The notes under the pieces: model-generated
Databases searched by the model: none
What the model was told of the DNA's origin: nothing
The model's input: only the letters and a program-made list of their open reading frames with translations
NCBI RefSeq assembly: GCF_016107285.1
Contig: NZ_RCVQ01000010.1
Span: 1-64,000 of the forward strand
DNA: 64,000 bases
Direction: 5' to 3'
Source of the DNA: Roseomonas sp. KE0001
Lineage (GTDB): Bacteria > Pseudomonadota > Alphaproteobacteria > Acetobacterales > Acetobacteraceae
In this document: positions 20,564 to 29,645 of the stretch, piece after piece
How the letters are laid out: the number at the start of each line of letters is the position of its first letter
How positions within the stretch are numbered: position 1 is the first letter of the stretch
Translations under genes and position numbers: made by a program

Positions 20564-22630
20564 ATGCAGCAGCCGAGCGACCCGCCCGCCGCGCCCGAGG
20601 CCGTGCCCGATCCCTCCCCGTCCGCCGGCCTGTCCGCCGAGGGGCCGGTGATGGAGGGGCTGGCGGTGATCGAGGCCGCCCTGGCCACCATGCCGCTCGT
20701 CCCGGGCGTCTACCGCATGCTCGATGGCAAGGGAGATGCCCTTTATGTGGGCAAGGCGCGCAGCCTGAGGAAGCGCGTCACCGCCTATACGCAGATCGCC
20801 CGGCTGCCGGAGCGGCTGCGCCGCATGGTGCATGCCACGCGGCGGATGGAGATCATCACCACGGGCAGCGAGGCCGAGGCGCTGCTGCTGGAAGCCAACC
20901 TGATCAAGCGGCTGAGGCCGCGCTTCAATATCGTCCTGCGGGACGACAAGTCCTATCCCTGGCTGGTTCTGACCGAGGACCACCCGTTTCCGCAGATCGC
21001 CAAGCATCGCGGCGAGAAGCGCAAGGGCGCCAGCTACTGGGGGCCCTTCGCCAGCGCCTGGGCGGTGAACCAGACCATCACCGCGCTGGAGAAGGTGTTC
21101 CTCCTGCGCTCCTGTCGCGACACGGTGTTCGAGAGCCGCGACCGGCCTTGCCTGCTCTACCAGATCAAGCGCTGCTCCGCGCCCTGCACCGGGCGCATCG
21201 GGGCCGAGGACTATGCCGGCCTGGTGCGCGATGCCCGCAAGTTCCTCTCCGGCGAGACGCCGTCGATCCAGAAGCGGCTGGCCGCCGAGATGGAGCAGGC
21301 CGCGGAAGCCCTGGAGTTCGAGCGCGCCGCGGCGATTCGCGACCGGATCCGCGGCCTCACCCATGTGCAGGGGCAGAACAGCATCAACCTGGAGGGCGTC
21401 GGCGATGCCGATGTGGTGGCGCTGCACCAGATCGCCGGCCAGTCCTGCGTCCAGGTGTTCTTCTTCCGGGGCGGCCGCAACAACGGCAACCGCGCCTTCT
21501 TCCCCGCCCATGCCCGGGACGATGCCGAGGGGGCCGAGGTGCTCTCGGCCTTCCTCGCCCAACTCTATGACGACCTGCCGCCGCCGCCGCTGGTGCTGCT
21601 CTCGCACGAGGTGGCCGACGCGGCGCTGATCGCCGAGGCGCTGAGCCTGAAGGCCGGGCGGAAGGTCGAGCTGCACCGGCCGCAGCGGGGCGAGAAGCGC
21701 GCCGCGGTCGAGCATGCCGCGACCAACGCGCGCGAGGCGCTCGAGCGCCGCCTGGCGGAAGGCACCGCCCAGGCCGCCCTGCTGGAGGGCGTGGCCCGCC
21801 TCTTCGACCTGCCGGAGACGCCCCGCCGCATCGAGATCTACGACAACAGCCATATCCAGGGCAGCCATGCCTATGGCGTGATGGTGGTGGCCGGGCCCGA
21901 GGGCTTCCTGAAGAGCGCGTACCGCAAGTACGCCATCCAGGGCACGGCCCGGCCGCGCATTCCGCCGCCGATCCTGGCCGAGGTGCCGGGCGCGGCGGCC
22001 GAGACCCGCGCCGCCGGCGGCGGCGACCGGATGGCCAGCGGCGGCGGCGACGACTTCGCCATGATGCGGGAGGTCTTCGAGCGCCGATTCGGCCGCGCCC
22101 TGAAGGAGGATCCGGAGCGGACGGGGGAAGGCTGGCCGGACCTCGTGCTGATCGATGGCGGCGCCGGGCAGCTCTCGGCGGCCAGCGAGGTGATGGCCGA
22201 GCTCGGCCTGGGCGACCTGCCGCTGGTGGCCGTGGCCAAGGGGCCGGACCGGGACGCCGGGCGGGAATGGTTCCACCGGGCCGGCGCGGCGCCCCTGCAG
22301 CTGCCGCCGCGCGATCCGGTGCTCTACTACCTGCAGAGGCTGCGCGACGAGGCGCACCGCTTCGCCATCACCACCCACCGCGCCGGCCGCTCCAAGGCGA
22401 TCAGCCGCAGCGAGCTGGACGAGATCCCCGGCATCGGGACCGCCCTGAAGCGGCGCCTGCTGAACCATTTCGGCTCGGCCCGCGGCGTGCGCCAGGCGGG
22501 TCTCGAGGACCTGCGCAACTGCCCGGGCGTCGGCCCGGCCATGGCCGCCCGCATCCATGAGCATTTCCACCCTGGCGCCATGACGGCTAGTTTGGGAAAG
22601 CCCCGCGCGGCCCCACCGGGAAGACACTGA
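20564..22630 (+). CDS. uvrC: Excinuclease ABC subunit C
   Basis: A 688-residue nuclease of nucleotide excision repair that makes the 3' and 5' cuts after UvrAB damage recognition. N-terminal GIY-YIG domain: PGVYRML and [13 protein letters not shown], then [17 protein letters not shown] cysteine cluster follows ([20 protein letters not shown]), then the UVR motif (about 230-265), the RNase H-like endonuclease with [11 protein letters not shown] and [12 protein letters not shown], and C-terminal helix-hairpin-helix motifs ([27 protein letters not shown]). A poorly conserved insert rich in Gly/Ala lies near residues 475-500. Start is uncertain: ATG 20564 is used, but TTG 20498 and ATG 20651 are in frame and the homology only begins near 20651. 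Confidence 0.93.
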   Translation: MQQPSDPPAAPEAVPDPSPSAGLSAEGPVMEGLAVIEAALATMPLVPGVYRMLDGKGDALYVGKARSLRKRVTAYTQIARLPERLRRMVHATRRMEIITTGSEAEALLLEANLIKRLRPRFNIVLRDDKSYPWLVLTEDHPFPQIAKHRGEKRKGASYWGPFASAWAVNQTITALEKVFLLRSCRDTVFESRDRPCLLYQIKRCSAPCTGRIGAEDYAGLVRDARKFLSGETPSIQKRLAAEMEQAAEALEFERAAAIRDRIRGLTHVQGQNSINLEGVGDADVVALHQIAGQSCVQVFFFRGGRNNGNRAFFPAHARDDAEGAEVLSAFLAQLYDDLPPPPLVLLSHEVADAALIAEALSLKAGRKVELHRPQRGEKRAAVEHAATNAREALERRLAEGTAQAALLEGVARLFDLPETPRRIEIYDNSHIQGSHAYGVMVVAGPEGFLKSAYRKYAIQGTARPRIPPPILAEVPGAAAETRAAGGGDRMASGGGDDFAMMREVFERRFGRALKEDPERTGEGWPDLVLIDGGAGQLSAASEVMAELGLGDLPLVAVAKGPDRDAGREWFHRAGAAPLQLPPRDPVLYYLQRLRDEAHRFAITTHRAGRSKAISRSELDEIPGIGTALKRRLLNHFGSARGVRQAGLEDLRNCPGVGPAMAARIHEHFHPGAMTASLGKPRAAPPGRH

Positions 22631-22631
22631 A

Positions 22632-23267
22632 TTGCCGACCGACCTGCCCAACCTGCTGACACTCTCCCGCATCGCCGCGGTGCCGCTGCTGGTGCTGCTG
22701 GCCGCGCTCCAGGCGCCCTGGGCGGATCTCGGCGCCTGCGCCGTCTTCTCCATCGCCGCCATCACCGATTATTTCGACGGCAAGATCGCGCGCGAGCGGC
22801 AGCTGATCTCGGCCTTCGGCCGCATGCTGGACCCGATCGCCGACAAGCTCCTGGTCGCTGCCGCCCTGATGCTGCTGGCCGGCCTGTCGCGCCTGTCGCT
22901 GCTCGGGCTGCTGCCGGCCATCGTCATCATGCTGCGCGAGATCCTGGTCTCGGGCCTGCGGGAGTATCTCGCCGGCCTGGCCGTCGGCCTGCCGGTGACG
23001 CGCCTGGCCAAGTGGAAGACCGGCGTGCAGATGACCGCCCTGGGCGTGCTGCTGGCCGGCGATACGGGTGCCTCGGTGATCGGCCTGGGCCTCCTTCCGG
23101 TGAGCGCCATCGGCGAGGCGCTGCTCTGGCTGGCGGCGATCCTGACCCTGGTGACCGGCTGGGACTACCTGCGCGCCGGGCTGCGCCATGCGGAGGCGCA
23201 GGACACGGCCCGGCTCACCCGGCCGGACCAGCCGGTCGCGGGCACGAAGGAACTCTCCCGGCCTTGA
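22632..23267 (+). CDS. pgsA: CDP-diacylglycerol-glycerol-3-phosphate 3-phosphatidyltransferase
   Basis: A 211-residue membrane enzyme making phosphatidylglycerol phosphate, the first step to phosphatidylglycerol and cardiolipin. It begins with NLLTLSRIAAVP and has the CDP-alcohol phosphotransferase signature spread over residues 46-71 (TDYFDGKIAR, then GRMLDPIADK), with all four aspartates present. About five hydrophobic segments follow. The start is a TTG one base after the uvrC stop, implying coupled translation; the homology starts at this codon. Gene order uvrC-pgsA is widely conserved in alphaproteobacteria. Confidence 0.93.
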   Translation: MPTDLPNLLTLSRIAAVPLLVLLAALQAPWADLGACAVFSIAAITDYFDGKIARERQLISAFGRMLDPIADKLLVAAALMLLAGLSRLSLLGLLPAIVIMLREILVSGLREYLAGLAVGLPVTRLAKWKTGVQMTALGVLLAGDTGASVIGLGLLPVSAIGEALLWLAAILTLVTGWDYLRAGLRHAEAQDTARLTRPDQPVAGTKELSRP

Positions 23268-23325
23268 GCCAGGGCGCCCGCCACCGCATCTTCGTCAGCA
23301 TGAGAACGAGCCAGGAGCAGCCGTC

Positions 23326-23937
23326 ATGAGCCAGCCGACACGCATCGCGGCGGGGAGTTCCGGAAGGGTGCGCCCCCTCGGACTGGCCCTGCTGCTCGGC
23401 CTGGGCGGCTGCGCCCAGATCCTGACCGGCGAGCAGGTGGTGGTGCCTTCGGACAGCCTGACGGCGCAGCGCATCCTCGGCGTCGATGTCGCGATGGACC
23501 CGCTGCTGCCGGTGGCCGGAAATGTCTGGCCGGAGGGCGAGCCGGAGCGCACCACGCTGGCGACGCCCGACACCCCCTTCCGGCCCGACGCGGCCGATTC
23601 CGCGACGGTGCCGCGGGCCGCGCCGCCGCGCCGGGGCTCCTCCACGCCCCCCGCGCTGCTGGAGCCCGGCACCACGGTGGGCCGCCGCATGGTGGACCAG
23701 CAGGCGCCGATGACGCTGATGGCGCCGCCCCCGCCGCCCGCCGCCGCGCCCGTGCCGCGTTATGACGGGCAGGTGATCCAGACGCCGAACGGCCCGGCCG
23801 TGACCAGCGGCGGCGGACCGGCCTACCGTACCTACAACCTGCCTGGCGGCGGCTCGGGGATCGCGACTCAGCAGGGCGGCACCACCACCCTGCTCGGCGC
23901 CGATGGCAGCATCACCCAGGTTCCGACGCCGCGTTGA
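23326..23937 (+). CDS. Predicted proline-rich lipoprotein
   Basis: A 203-residue protein of unknown function. A signal with hydrophobic core LGLALLLG ends in the lipobox LGGC, so it should be lipid-anchored at the cysteine near residue 29. The rest is low-complexity: proline and alanine stretches ([12 protein letters not shown]) and a Gly-rich C-terminus with short Gly-Thr and Gly-Ser runs. No family is recognised; it is probably confined to relatives. The ATG at 23326 is used because earlier in-frame residues overlap pgsA. It interrupts the conserved pgsA-moaD-moaE order, starting 58 bases after pgsA and ending two bases before moaD. Confidence 0.7.
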   Translation: MSQPTRIAAGSSGRVRPLGLALLLGLGGCAQILTGEQVVVPSDSLTAQRILGVDVAMDPLLPVAGNVWPEGEPERTTLATPDTPFRPDAADSATVPRAAPPRRGSSTPPALLEPGTTVGRRMVDQQAPMTLMAPPPPPAAAPVPRYDGQVIQTPNGPAVTSGGGPAYRTYNLPGGGSGIATQQGGTTTLLGADGSITQVPTPR

Positions 23938-23939
23938 CC

Positions 23940-24191
23940 ATGCAGATCCTGTATTTCGCCTGGGTGCGGCAGAAGGTCGGCCTGGCCGAGGAGCGGCTGG
24001 AGCCCCCGGCCGAGGTGCGGGACGTGGAGGGGCTCATGCGCTGGCTCGCCGGGCGCAGCCCCGGTCACGCCGCCGCCTTCGCGCAGGCGGATCAGATCCG
24101 CGCGGCGGTGAACCAGGAGTTCTGCGGGCGGGGGCAGCCGGTCGCGGCGGGGGACGAGGTCGCCTTCTTCCCCCCCGTGACGGGCGGCTGA
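23940..24191 (+). CDS. moaD: Molybdopterin synthase small subunit
   Basis: An 83-residue ubiquitin-fold sulfur carrier. Its C-terminal glycine, thiocarboxylated by MoeB, donates sulfur to precursor Z to make molybdopterin. The N-terminus ILYFAWVRQKVG and the C-terminus DEVAFFPPVTGG, ending in the required Gly-Gly, are diagnostic. The ATG at 23940 overlaps no gene; a TTG six bases earlier is possible. It lies three bases upstream of moaE, its partner subunit. Confidence 0.93.
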   Translation: MQILYFAWVRQKVGLAEERLEPPAEVRDVEGLMRWLAGRSPGHAAAFAQADQIRAAVNQEFCGRGQPVAAGDEVAFFPPVTGG

Positions 24192-24194
24192 GCC

Positions 24195-24656
24195 ATGCCG
24201 ACAATCCGCGTGCAGGAGGCGGCGATCGACCTGGGCCGGGAGAGCGCCGCCCTCTCGGCCGGCCGGGCGGACGTCGGCGGCATCGCGAGCTTCCTCGGCC
24301 TCTGCCGCGCCGATGACGGCATCGCCGCCCTGGTGCTGGAGCACTATCCCGGCATGACCGAGCGGGCGCTCGCTGCCATCGCCGCCGAGGCCGAGGCACG
24401 CTGGCCTCTGACCGGCTGCACCGTGGTGCACCGCGTCGGGCGCATCCTGCCGGGCGAGCCGATCGTGCTGGTGCTGGCGGCCAGCGCGCATCGCGCCGCC
24501 GCGCTGGAGGCCTGCGCCTTCCTCATCGACTGGCTGAAGACCCGCGCCCCCTTCTGGAAGCGTGAGGAATTCGCCGATGGCCGGGAACGCTGGGTCGAGG
24601 CCCGTGCCGGCGACGACGCCGCCGCCGCCCGCTGGCGGAACGCGGCGCCCGGCTAG
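24195..24656 (+). CDS. moaE: Molybdopterin synthase catalytic subunit
   Basis: A 153-residue subunit that forms a heterotetramer with MoaD and builds the dithiolene of molybdopterin. Conserved segments: VGGIASFLGLCR, LEHYPGMTERAL, VVHRVGRILPGEPIVLV, and the active-site region LKTRAPFWKREEF with the catalytic lysine in W-K. Some homologues have a longer VRDHN motif after GGIA; here it reads LGLCRADDG. It follows moaD by three bases and is the last gene of this plus-strand operon, convergent with the NAD(P)-binding gene. Confidence 0.93.
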   Translation: MPTIRVQEAAIDLGRESAALSAGRADVGGIASFLGLCRADDGIAALVLEHYPGMTERALAAIAAEAEARWPLTGCTVVHRVGRILPGEPIVLVLAASAHRAAALEACAFLIDWLKTRAPFWKREEFADGRERWVEARAGDDAAAARWRNAAPG

Positions 24657-24669
24657 AAAAGCAGTCCGG

Positions 24670-25515
24670 TCAGGCCGCCCCGAAGGTCTCGGACAGGCCG
24701 GCCGTCAGGGACCGCGGCGAGACACCAAGCTCCCGCCGCATCGGGCCGATGTCGAAGGCCTTGTCCTCGGTCAGCCGGCGGATCTCGTCGGGGCCTATCT
24801 CCGGCAGGCCGGGCAGCCGCGCGCTCAGGCGCGCCAGGAGGCGCAGCGGCGCCGCAGGCACCGGCAGGACCGGCCGCATGCGCAGCCCGGCCGCCGCCGC
24901 CACCGCGGCCAGGAAGTCGCGATAGGCCAGCGGCTCCGGCCCGGCCACGACCAGGGCCTGCCGCCCCTGCCAGTCGCGCAGCAGGGCGGCAAGCAGGCTG
25001 GCGGTGACATCGCCCTGATGGATCGGCTGCACCAGGGCGCGGCCACCCCCCGGCAGGGGCGCCACCGGCAGGCGGCGCAGCAGCGCGGCCAGCCGCTGCA
25101 CGTTGTTCTCGCCCTGGGCGCCGTAGATCATCGTCGGGTGCAGCATCACGCCGCGATGCGCCCCGGCCAGGAAGGCGGCCTCGCCGGCCCGCACGCCGTC
25201 CCCATGTGCGTCCGGCCAGCGCGAGAAGCGGCGGGTGGAGCCCATCAGCACGAGCTGCGCCGCGGGCGGCGCCGCCGCCAGGATGGCCGGGGTCCAGCGC
25301 GCATGCGCGCAGCTCGCCACCCGCCCGACACCAGCCAGCGCGGCGCGCAGCGCGCCGGCATCCTCCAGCCGGGCGACGCGCGGCGTCCCGCCCAGGCCCA
25401 GCGCCGCCCAGCGCGCCGGATCGCGCACCACTGGAACATACTCCAGCCCGCGCGCCGCCAGCGCCTTGCAGAGCGCGGCCCCCGAGCGGCCGGAGGCGCC
25501 GATGACGGCGATCAC
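24670..25515 (-). CDS. NAD(P)-binding protein, NmrA/atypical SDR type
   Basis: A 281-residue protein with an N-terminal dinucleotide-binding start, IAVIGASGRSGAALCKAL, and the layout of atypical short-chain dehydrogenases that lack the usual active site (NmrA or NDUFA9-like): a YGAQGENN segment near residue 130, then GGGRALVQPIHQGDV. Such proteins act as sugar epimerase relatives, redox sensors or complex I assembly factors; the real role here is unknown. The start GTG at 25515 overlaps the gltX stop (GTGA), so it is coupled to gltX on the minus strand. Confidence 0.8.
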   Translation of the reverse strand: MIAVIGASGRSGAALCKALAARGLEYVPVVRDPARWAALGLGGTPRVARLEDAGALRAALAGVGRVASCAHARWTPAILAAAPPAAQLVLMGSTRRFSRWPDAHGDGVRAGEAAFLAGAHRGVMLHPTMIYGAQGENNVQRLAALLRRLPVAPLPGGGRALVQPIHQGDVTASLLAALLRDWQGRQALVVAGPEPLAYRDFLAAVAAAAGLRMRPVLPVPAAPLRLLARLSARLPGLPEIGPDEIRRLTEDKAFDIGPMRRELGVSPRSLTAGLSETFGAA

Positions 25516-26852
25516 GCGGCCGCCCGGAGCCGCTCGGCCGCGCGCTCCGGCCCGATCACCGGCAGGAAGAGCCGCAGCTCCGGCCCGTGCTCCTCGCCGG
25601 TCAGGGCCCGGCGCAGCGGCAGGAACAGTGCCTTGCCCTTGCGGCCCGTCGCGGCGCCCAGGGCACGGGTCCAGTGGCCCCAGCTCGTCTCGTCCCAGGG
25701 ACCGGGGGGCATGCAGGCCAGGGCGGCGCGCAGGAACTCCGCCTCCTCCGGCTGCGCCGGCACCTCGATCGGCTCGCGCGCCACGGCCCACCAGTCGCGC
25801 GCCTCGGCCAGCAGGTCGAGATTGCCGCGCACCGCCAGCCAGAAGGCCTCGTCGGCGCCCTCGGGCAGGCGGTCGCGCACCGCGGCGAAGTCCAGCCCGT
25901 GCAGGTGGCGGCGGTTCAGCGCCAGGAGCTGGGCGGGATCGAAGCGGGCGGCGCTGCGCGAGAAGCGGCTCAGATCGAAGTCGCCCGCCAGTTCCGCCGG
26001 CGCGGCGGCGACCGGATCGCGTGAGGAGCCGAGGCTTGCCAGATAGCCCACCAGCGCGGCGGGCTCGATGCCGTCCCGCCGCAACTGGCGCAGGCCCATG
26101 GAGCCGAGCCGCTTCGAGAGCTGGCCGCCCTCGGCATCGGTCAGCAGCGGCAGATGGGCGAAGCGGAGGGCGCCCGGCCTGCCCTGCGCCCGGCCACCCA
26201 GCGCCTCCAGGATATCGATCTGCACGCCGGTGTTGGTGACATGGTCCTCGCCGCGCAGGATATCTGTGATGCCGGTCTCCAGATCGTCGACTACCGAGGT
26301 GAAGGTGTAGAGGAAGGAGCCGTCGGCGCGGATCAGCACCGGGTCGGAGATGGCGGGCAGCTTGACCTGCCGCCGGCCCAGCACCCCGTCCTGCCATTCC
26401 ACCGTGCGGAGCGACAGCCGGAAGCGCCAGTAGGGCTGCTTGCCGTTGTCGAGGGCGCGCTGCAGCTGCTCCGGCGTCATCTTCAGGGCGGCGCGGTCGT
26501 AGACCGGGGGCCGGCCCTGGCGCTGGCGCTGCTCACGCTTGAAGCGCAGCTCCTCCTCGCTCTCGAGGCAGGGGTAGAGGTGGCCGCTCGCCTTCAGCCG
26601 CTCGGCCGCCGCCGCGTACCGCTCCAGCCGGTCGGTCTGGCGGAAGCTCTCGTCCCAGTCGAGGCCGAGCCAGCGCAGGTCCTCCTCGATGGCCGTGGCG
26701 TATTCCGGCTTGCTGCGCCCGATGTCGGTGTCATCAAGGCGCAGGATGAAGCGGCCGCCATGCCGCCGCGCCAGCAGCCAGTTGGCCACCGCGACGCGGG
26801 CATTGCCGACGTGGAGATAGCCCGTGGGGCTCGGAGCGAATCGGAGCCTCAC
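25512..26852 (-). CDS. gltX: Glutamate-tRNA ligase
   Basis: A 446-residue class I aminoacyl-tRNA synthetase charging tRNA with glutamate. The HIGH motif is HVGN (residues 14-17, in PSPTGYLHVGNAR) and the KMSKS motif is LSKRLGS near residue 247. HVGN is typical of one of the two GluRS types found in alphaproteobacteria, which often have two copies, one mischarging tRNA-Gln for the GatCAB amidotransferase; whether this copy does so is not visible. The C-terminal anticodon-binding part is rather short. Its ATG overlaps the stop of the preceding small gene (ATGA). Confidence 0.92.
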   Translation of the reverse strand: MRLRFAPSPTGYLHVGNARVAVANWLLARRHGGRFILRLDDTDIGRSKPEYATAIEEDLRWLGLDWDESFRQTDRLERYAAAAERLKASGHLYPCLESEEELRFKREQRQRQGRPPVYDRAALKMTPEQLQRALDNGKQPYWRFRLSLRTVEWQDGVLGRRQVKLPAISDPVLIRADGSFLYTFTSVVDDLETGITDILRGEDHVTNTGVQIDILEALGGRAQGRPGALRFAHLPLLTDAEGGQLSKRLGSMGLRQLRRDGIEPAALVGYLASLGSSRDPVAAAPAELAGDFDLSRFSRSAARFDPAQLLALNRRHLHGLDFAAVRDRLPEGADEAFWLAVRGNLDLLAEARDWWAVAREPIEVPAQPEEAEFLRAALACMPPGPWDETSWGHWTRALGAATGRKGKALFLPLRRALTGEEHGPELRLFLPVIGPERAAERLRAAA

Positions 26853-27247
26853 GCCTCCTCTCCCGCCTCGCCGTCCTCATCCTCCTGGCGGCGGGGGTCG
26901 AGCACGCGCCAGTTGCGCTCCTCCGCGTCGCGGCAGGGCTCGGCGGCGAAGCCGCGGATCTCGCCGCCGCTCTGCCAGCCCTGGCTGTCCCCGGCCCCGA
27001 CCACCTCGGCATCCTCGCCGAAGGCGAACCACGCGGCCAGCACCTCCTCCGGCGTCAGGTCAGGGGCGCGGCAGCGCTCGATGCTGTCGCGCACATAGCG
27101 CCGGGCGAAGGCATTGGCCTGGGCCAGGCTCGGGAAGCCGCGCACCGTCTCCAGCGGCTCGGCGCCATTGGCCCCGGAGAGGTCGCGGATATGCACGCTG
27201 AACCCGCCCTGCGGCGCGAAGAGTGTGGTGTCGAAATCGCCGCTCAT
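26849..27247 (-). CDS. Hypothetical protein, acidic C-terminus
   Basis: A 132-residue protein of unknown family. The central part (SLAQANAFARRYVRDSIERC and DLTPEEVLAAWFAFGEDAEV) looks like a folded helical domain, and the last 20 residues are very acidic. There is no signal peptide or membrane segment. I use the ATG at 27247; two other in-frame ATGs (27265, 27274) are possible. Its stop overlaps the gltX ATG. The NadE-like gene ends at 27252, only five bases from this start, so all belong to one minus-strand operon. Confidence 0.6.
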   Translation of the reverse strand: MSGDFDTTLFAPQGGFSVHIRDLSGANGAEPLETVRGFPSLAQANAFARRYVRDSIERCRAPDLTPEEVLAAWFAFGEDAEVVGAGDSQGWQSGGEIRGFAAEPCRDAEERNWRVLDPRRQEDEDGEAGEEA

Positions 27248-27251
27248 GCCG

Positions 27252-28652
27252 TCACGCCCATTCATCTGGTTCATCGGGGCCGGGCAGCGCCGGCGGATAC
27301 CGCCGGTCATGGCCGAAGGCCCGCCCGCTCAGCCGCAGCCCCGGCGGCGCCCGGCGCCGCGCGGCCTCGGCCGCCAGCATCCGCCGCCACAGCGACCGCA
27401 CCCCGGCGGGGTCGTATCCCCCGGCGGCGATGGCGTCCACACCCTTCTCGCCCCGCAGCAGGGCCTCGAGGACCGCCTCCAGGGCCGCATCGGCGGGCGG
27501 TGCCGGCAGGCCGCGCGCCCGGGCCAGCGCCGCCCATTCGCCGCGCCACAGATCCCGCAGGGGCGCGAAGCCCTCCCCCGCCCCCGCCCCTGATCCGCCC
27601 ACAGCCCGGAGCTCCAGGGCCATGGCGGTCTTGTCGAGGCCGTGGAGCCGCAGCGGCCAGCGCGGCCCAGGGTGGCGCGGCCCAGGTTGGCGCGGCTCCG
27701 GCTGGCGCAGCCCTGGCCGGTCCGGAGCGCAGGCCGCCGCCAGGGCGGCCAGCAGCGGGGCGGCCTCGCCCTCCGTCGCCACGGTGATGCCGTCATGGCC
27801 GCCCGCCCGGATCTCCGCCCGCAGGCCGCAGCACAGCGCCCGCCAGAGCCGGTCCATCGCCGTCTCCTCCGGCGGCAGCGGCGCCATCCCGGCCCGCCAG
27901 CCGCCGGCTTCCGCCTCCAGCGTGACCGGCAGGGCCTCCGGCGTGAAGTCCGGCAGGCGCGCCGCCAGACGCCGATCGGCGTTCAGCGCGAAGGCGCCGC
28001 CGGGAAAGATCAGCCCCTCGGCCGAGCCCAGCAGGCCGAGCGCCAGCCAGGGCAGGCCAGTCTCCACCACCCGCGCCACGGCACGATCGATGGCGCCGTC
28101 CGGTGGCGCGCCGTCGAAGGGCCGCGCCCGCAGGTGGAGCAGGAGTTCGGCGCCGGTCTCCGCCAAGGTCTCGGCCACGGCAGGGTCCTCGGCATCGGCG
28201 CCGGTCAGGACGCCGAGGCGAAGGCCGCGAAAGGCCATCGGCCCCGGCGCCGGACCGGGTGCCAGCCCTGGCGCCGGCACGGGCGGATCCGGCGTTGCGC
28301 CGGGCGGCGCGTGGGTGGCGCGCCGGGCCAGGATGCGGCCGCCATCGATCAGCACCGCGCCCTCCCGCGCCGCCTCGCCGTCCGGCCCCCTCTCTGGCCA
28401 GAGCGCGCCCAGCAGCAGGCCCGGCCCGCCGCCGGCGGTGAGCGCTGCGAGGCGCCGCAGGCAGGCCTCGCAGCCGGCCAGGAAATCCGGCTGCCGGCCG
28501 AGGTCGCCGAGCGGCGCGCCGGTCAGCGCCGCGCGCGGCAGGACCAGCAGATCGGCCCCCGCGGCCTGCCGCAGGGCGGCGGCGATCCGCGCGGCATTGC
28601 CGTCCGGGTCTCCCGGGCGCGGCGCGAAGGGCCGCAGCAGGAGGCGCTGCAC
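27252..28652 (-). CDS. NadE-like protein (NAD+ synthetase homologue) without catalytic motifs
   Basis: A 466-residue protein that follows glutamine-dependent NAD+ synthetase from end to end but lacks every active-site motif. Amidase half: FPELxLTGY reads LPRAALTGA (glutamate lost), the lysine loop is absent, and ICED reads TGAD (cysteine lost), although PVAETLAETGAELLL and FALNADRRL are normal. Synthetase half: the ATP motif SGGxDS is gone (ITVATEGEAAPLLAALA), and TGNKSE reads GLDKTA, while GGxxPLKDLYKT survives as GEGFAPLRDLWRG and the FGxDRRYP tail as FGHDRRYPPAL. An active enzyme is about 550-580 residues. The frame is uninterrupted and coupled to neighbours, so it is probably expressed as a pseudoenzyme. 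Confidence 0.75.
   Translation of the reverse strand: MQRLLLRPFAPRPGDPDGNAARIAAALRQAAGADLLVLPRAALTGAPLGDLGRQPDFLAGCEACLRRLAALTAGGGPGLLLGALWPERGPDGEAAREGAVLIDGGRILARRATHAPPGATPDPPVPAPGLAPGPAPGPMAFRGLRLGVLTGADAEDPAVAETLAETGAELLLHLRARPFDGAPPDGAIDRAVARVVETGLPWLALGLLGSAEGLIFPGGAFALNADRRLAARLPDFTPEALPVTLEAEAGGWRAGMAPLPPEETAMDRLWRALCCGLRAEIRAGGHDGITVATEGEAAPLLAALAAACAPDRPGLRQPEPRQPGPRHPGPRWPLRLHGLDKTAMALELRAVGGSGAGAGEGFAPLRDLWRGEWAALARARGLPAPPADAALEAVLEALLRGEKGVDAIAAGGYDPAGVRSLWRRMLAAEAARRRAPPGLRLSGRAFGHDRRYPPALPGPDEPDEWA
27659..27718. repeat. Four-copy 15-bp tandem repeat inside the NadE-like gene
   Basis: Four contiguous imperfect copies of 15 bases (27659-27673, 27674-27688, 27689-27703, 27704-27718), consensus GGCGCGGCCCAGGTT. 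On the minus strand they encode five-residue units of the form P-R-x-P-x (PRQPGPRHPGPRWP). The repeat sits just after the erased ATP-binding segment, where an active enzyme has a long conserved stretch. Confidence 0.8.
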
Positions 28653-28655
28653 GGC

Positions 28656-29567
28656 TCAGCGCCCGCCGCCGAGGACGCCCAGCATCATGCCCGCCGAGAC
28701 CAGCACGACGCCGAGCAGCCCGGCCGCGCCCAGGGGCTCGCCCAGCAGCGGCCAGGCCAGCAGCGCCGCCAGCGCGGGCACCAGGGCGGTGATGGTCGTT
28801 GTCGTGGCGCCCCCCAGCGCGGTCACGGCCCGGGTGAAGAGGAAGCCCGCCACCGCCACGGCCAGGACACCCTGGTAGACCAGGTGATAGGCCAGGGTGA
28901 GCCCTCCTACGCCCTCGAACGGCAGGCCGCGCAGCAGGAGCCAGGGGGGCAGGTAGAGCAGCGGCGGGTAGAGGGCGAGGATCGTGGCCGCGGCGGTGGC
29001 CGGCACGCGCCACAGCCGGAGCATGACGGTGAAGGCCGCCCAGGACAGGCAGCCCAGCAGGAAGATCAGATCCCCCCGCCAGGCGCCGGGGTGCAGGCCA
29101 AGGCTGCCCAGGGCCAGCAGGCCGATGCCCAGCCCGACCACGCCGAGCGACAGCAGGCGCCGCCGGCTCCAGCCCTCGCCCAGCACCAGGGCCGCCAGCA
29201 GCGCCGTGGCGAAGGGCAGCAGGCCCGTCATCAGCACGCCGCCATGCGCGGCGGGGGCGTAGCGGGTTCCGACATAGGCGGCGAAGGGGAAGCCGAAGGC
29301 GGCGGTCGCCATCAGCGCCAGGGTGCGGCGCCAGGGAAGGCGTGGCAAGCCGAAGGCCGCGGCCATGGCCAGCCCGACCGGCAGCGAACCCAGATAGCGC
29401 AGCGCCGCCAGGTCCCAGGGCAGCAGGCTCTGCTGGGTGGCGAGGCGGGCGGAGAGGATGAAGCCGGTCCAGATCGCCAGCACGCCCAGGGCGCAGGCGA
29501 GGCCGATGCCCCGTTCACGGCGGGCGGCGAGCGCGGGGGCGGCCAGGCTGGCGGAGTCGGCGGACAT
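28656..29567 (-). CDS. EamA/DMT-family transporter
   Basis: A 303-residue integral membrane protein with about ten hydrophobic segments arranged as two EamA repeats, each of about 140 residues. Drug/metabolite transporters of this kind export amino acids, sugars or drugs; the substrate is not visible. The ATG at 29567 begins just before the first helix; the frame is open farther upstream into the next gene's region but without homology. The gene ends three bases before the NadE-like gene starts, so it probably heads the minus-strand operon that runs to 24670. Confidence 0.85.
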   Translation of the reverse strand: MSADSASLAAPALAARRERGIGLACALGVLAIWTGFILSARLATQQSLLPWDLAALRYLGSLPVGLAMAAAFGLPRLPWRRTLALMATAAFGFPFAAYVGTRYAPAAHGGVLMTGLLPFATALLAALVLGEGWSRRRLLSLGVVGLGIGLLALGSLGLHPGAWRGDLIFLLGCLSWAAFTVMLRLWRVPATAAATILALYPPLLYLPPWLLLRGLPFEGVGGLTLAYHLVYQGVLAVAVAGFLFTRAVTALGGATTTTITALVPALAALLAWPLLGEPLGAAGLLGVVLVSAGMMLGVLGGGR

Positions 29568-29645
29568 GCCGGCCAGCTTAGGGCTTCCCGACCCCGTATC
29601 CAGGCCCCCCGCCGCGGCGGGATGGCCGGCCTGTGTCACCGGCAT

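Noticed and set aside
20462-22765. Long minus-strand open frame opposite uvrC and pgsA
   Set aside because: Shadow of uvrC; low-complexity composition and no family resemblance.
27252-28652. Frameshifted nadE
   Set aside because: The frame is continuous and homologous segments at both ends lie in the same frame; the motifs are lost by substitution and shortening, not by a shift.
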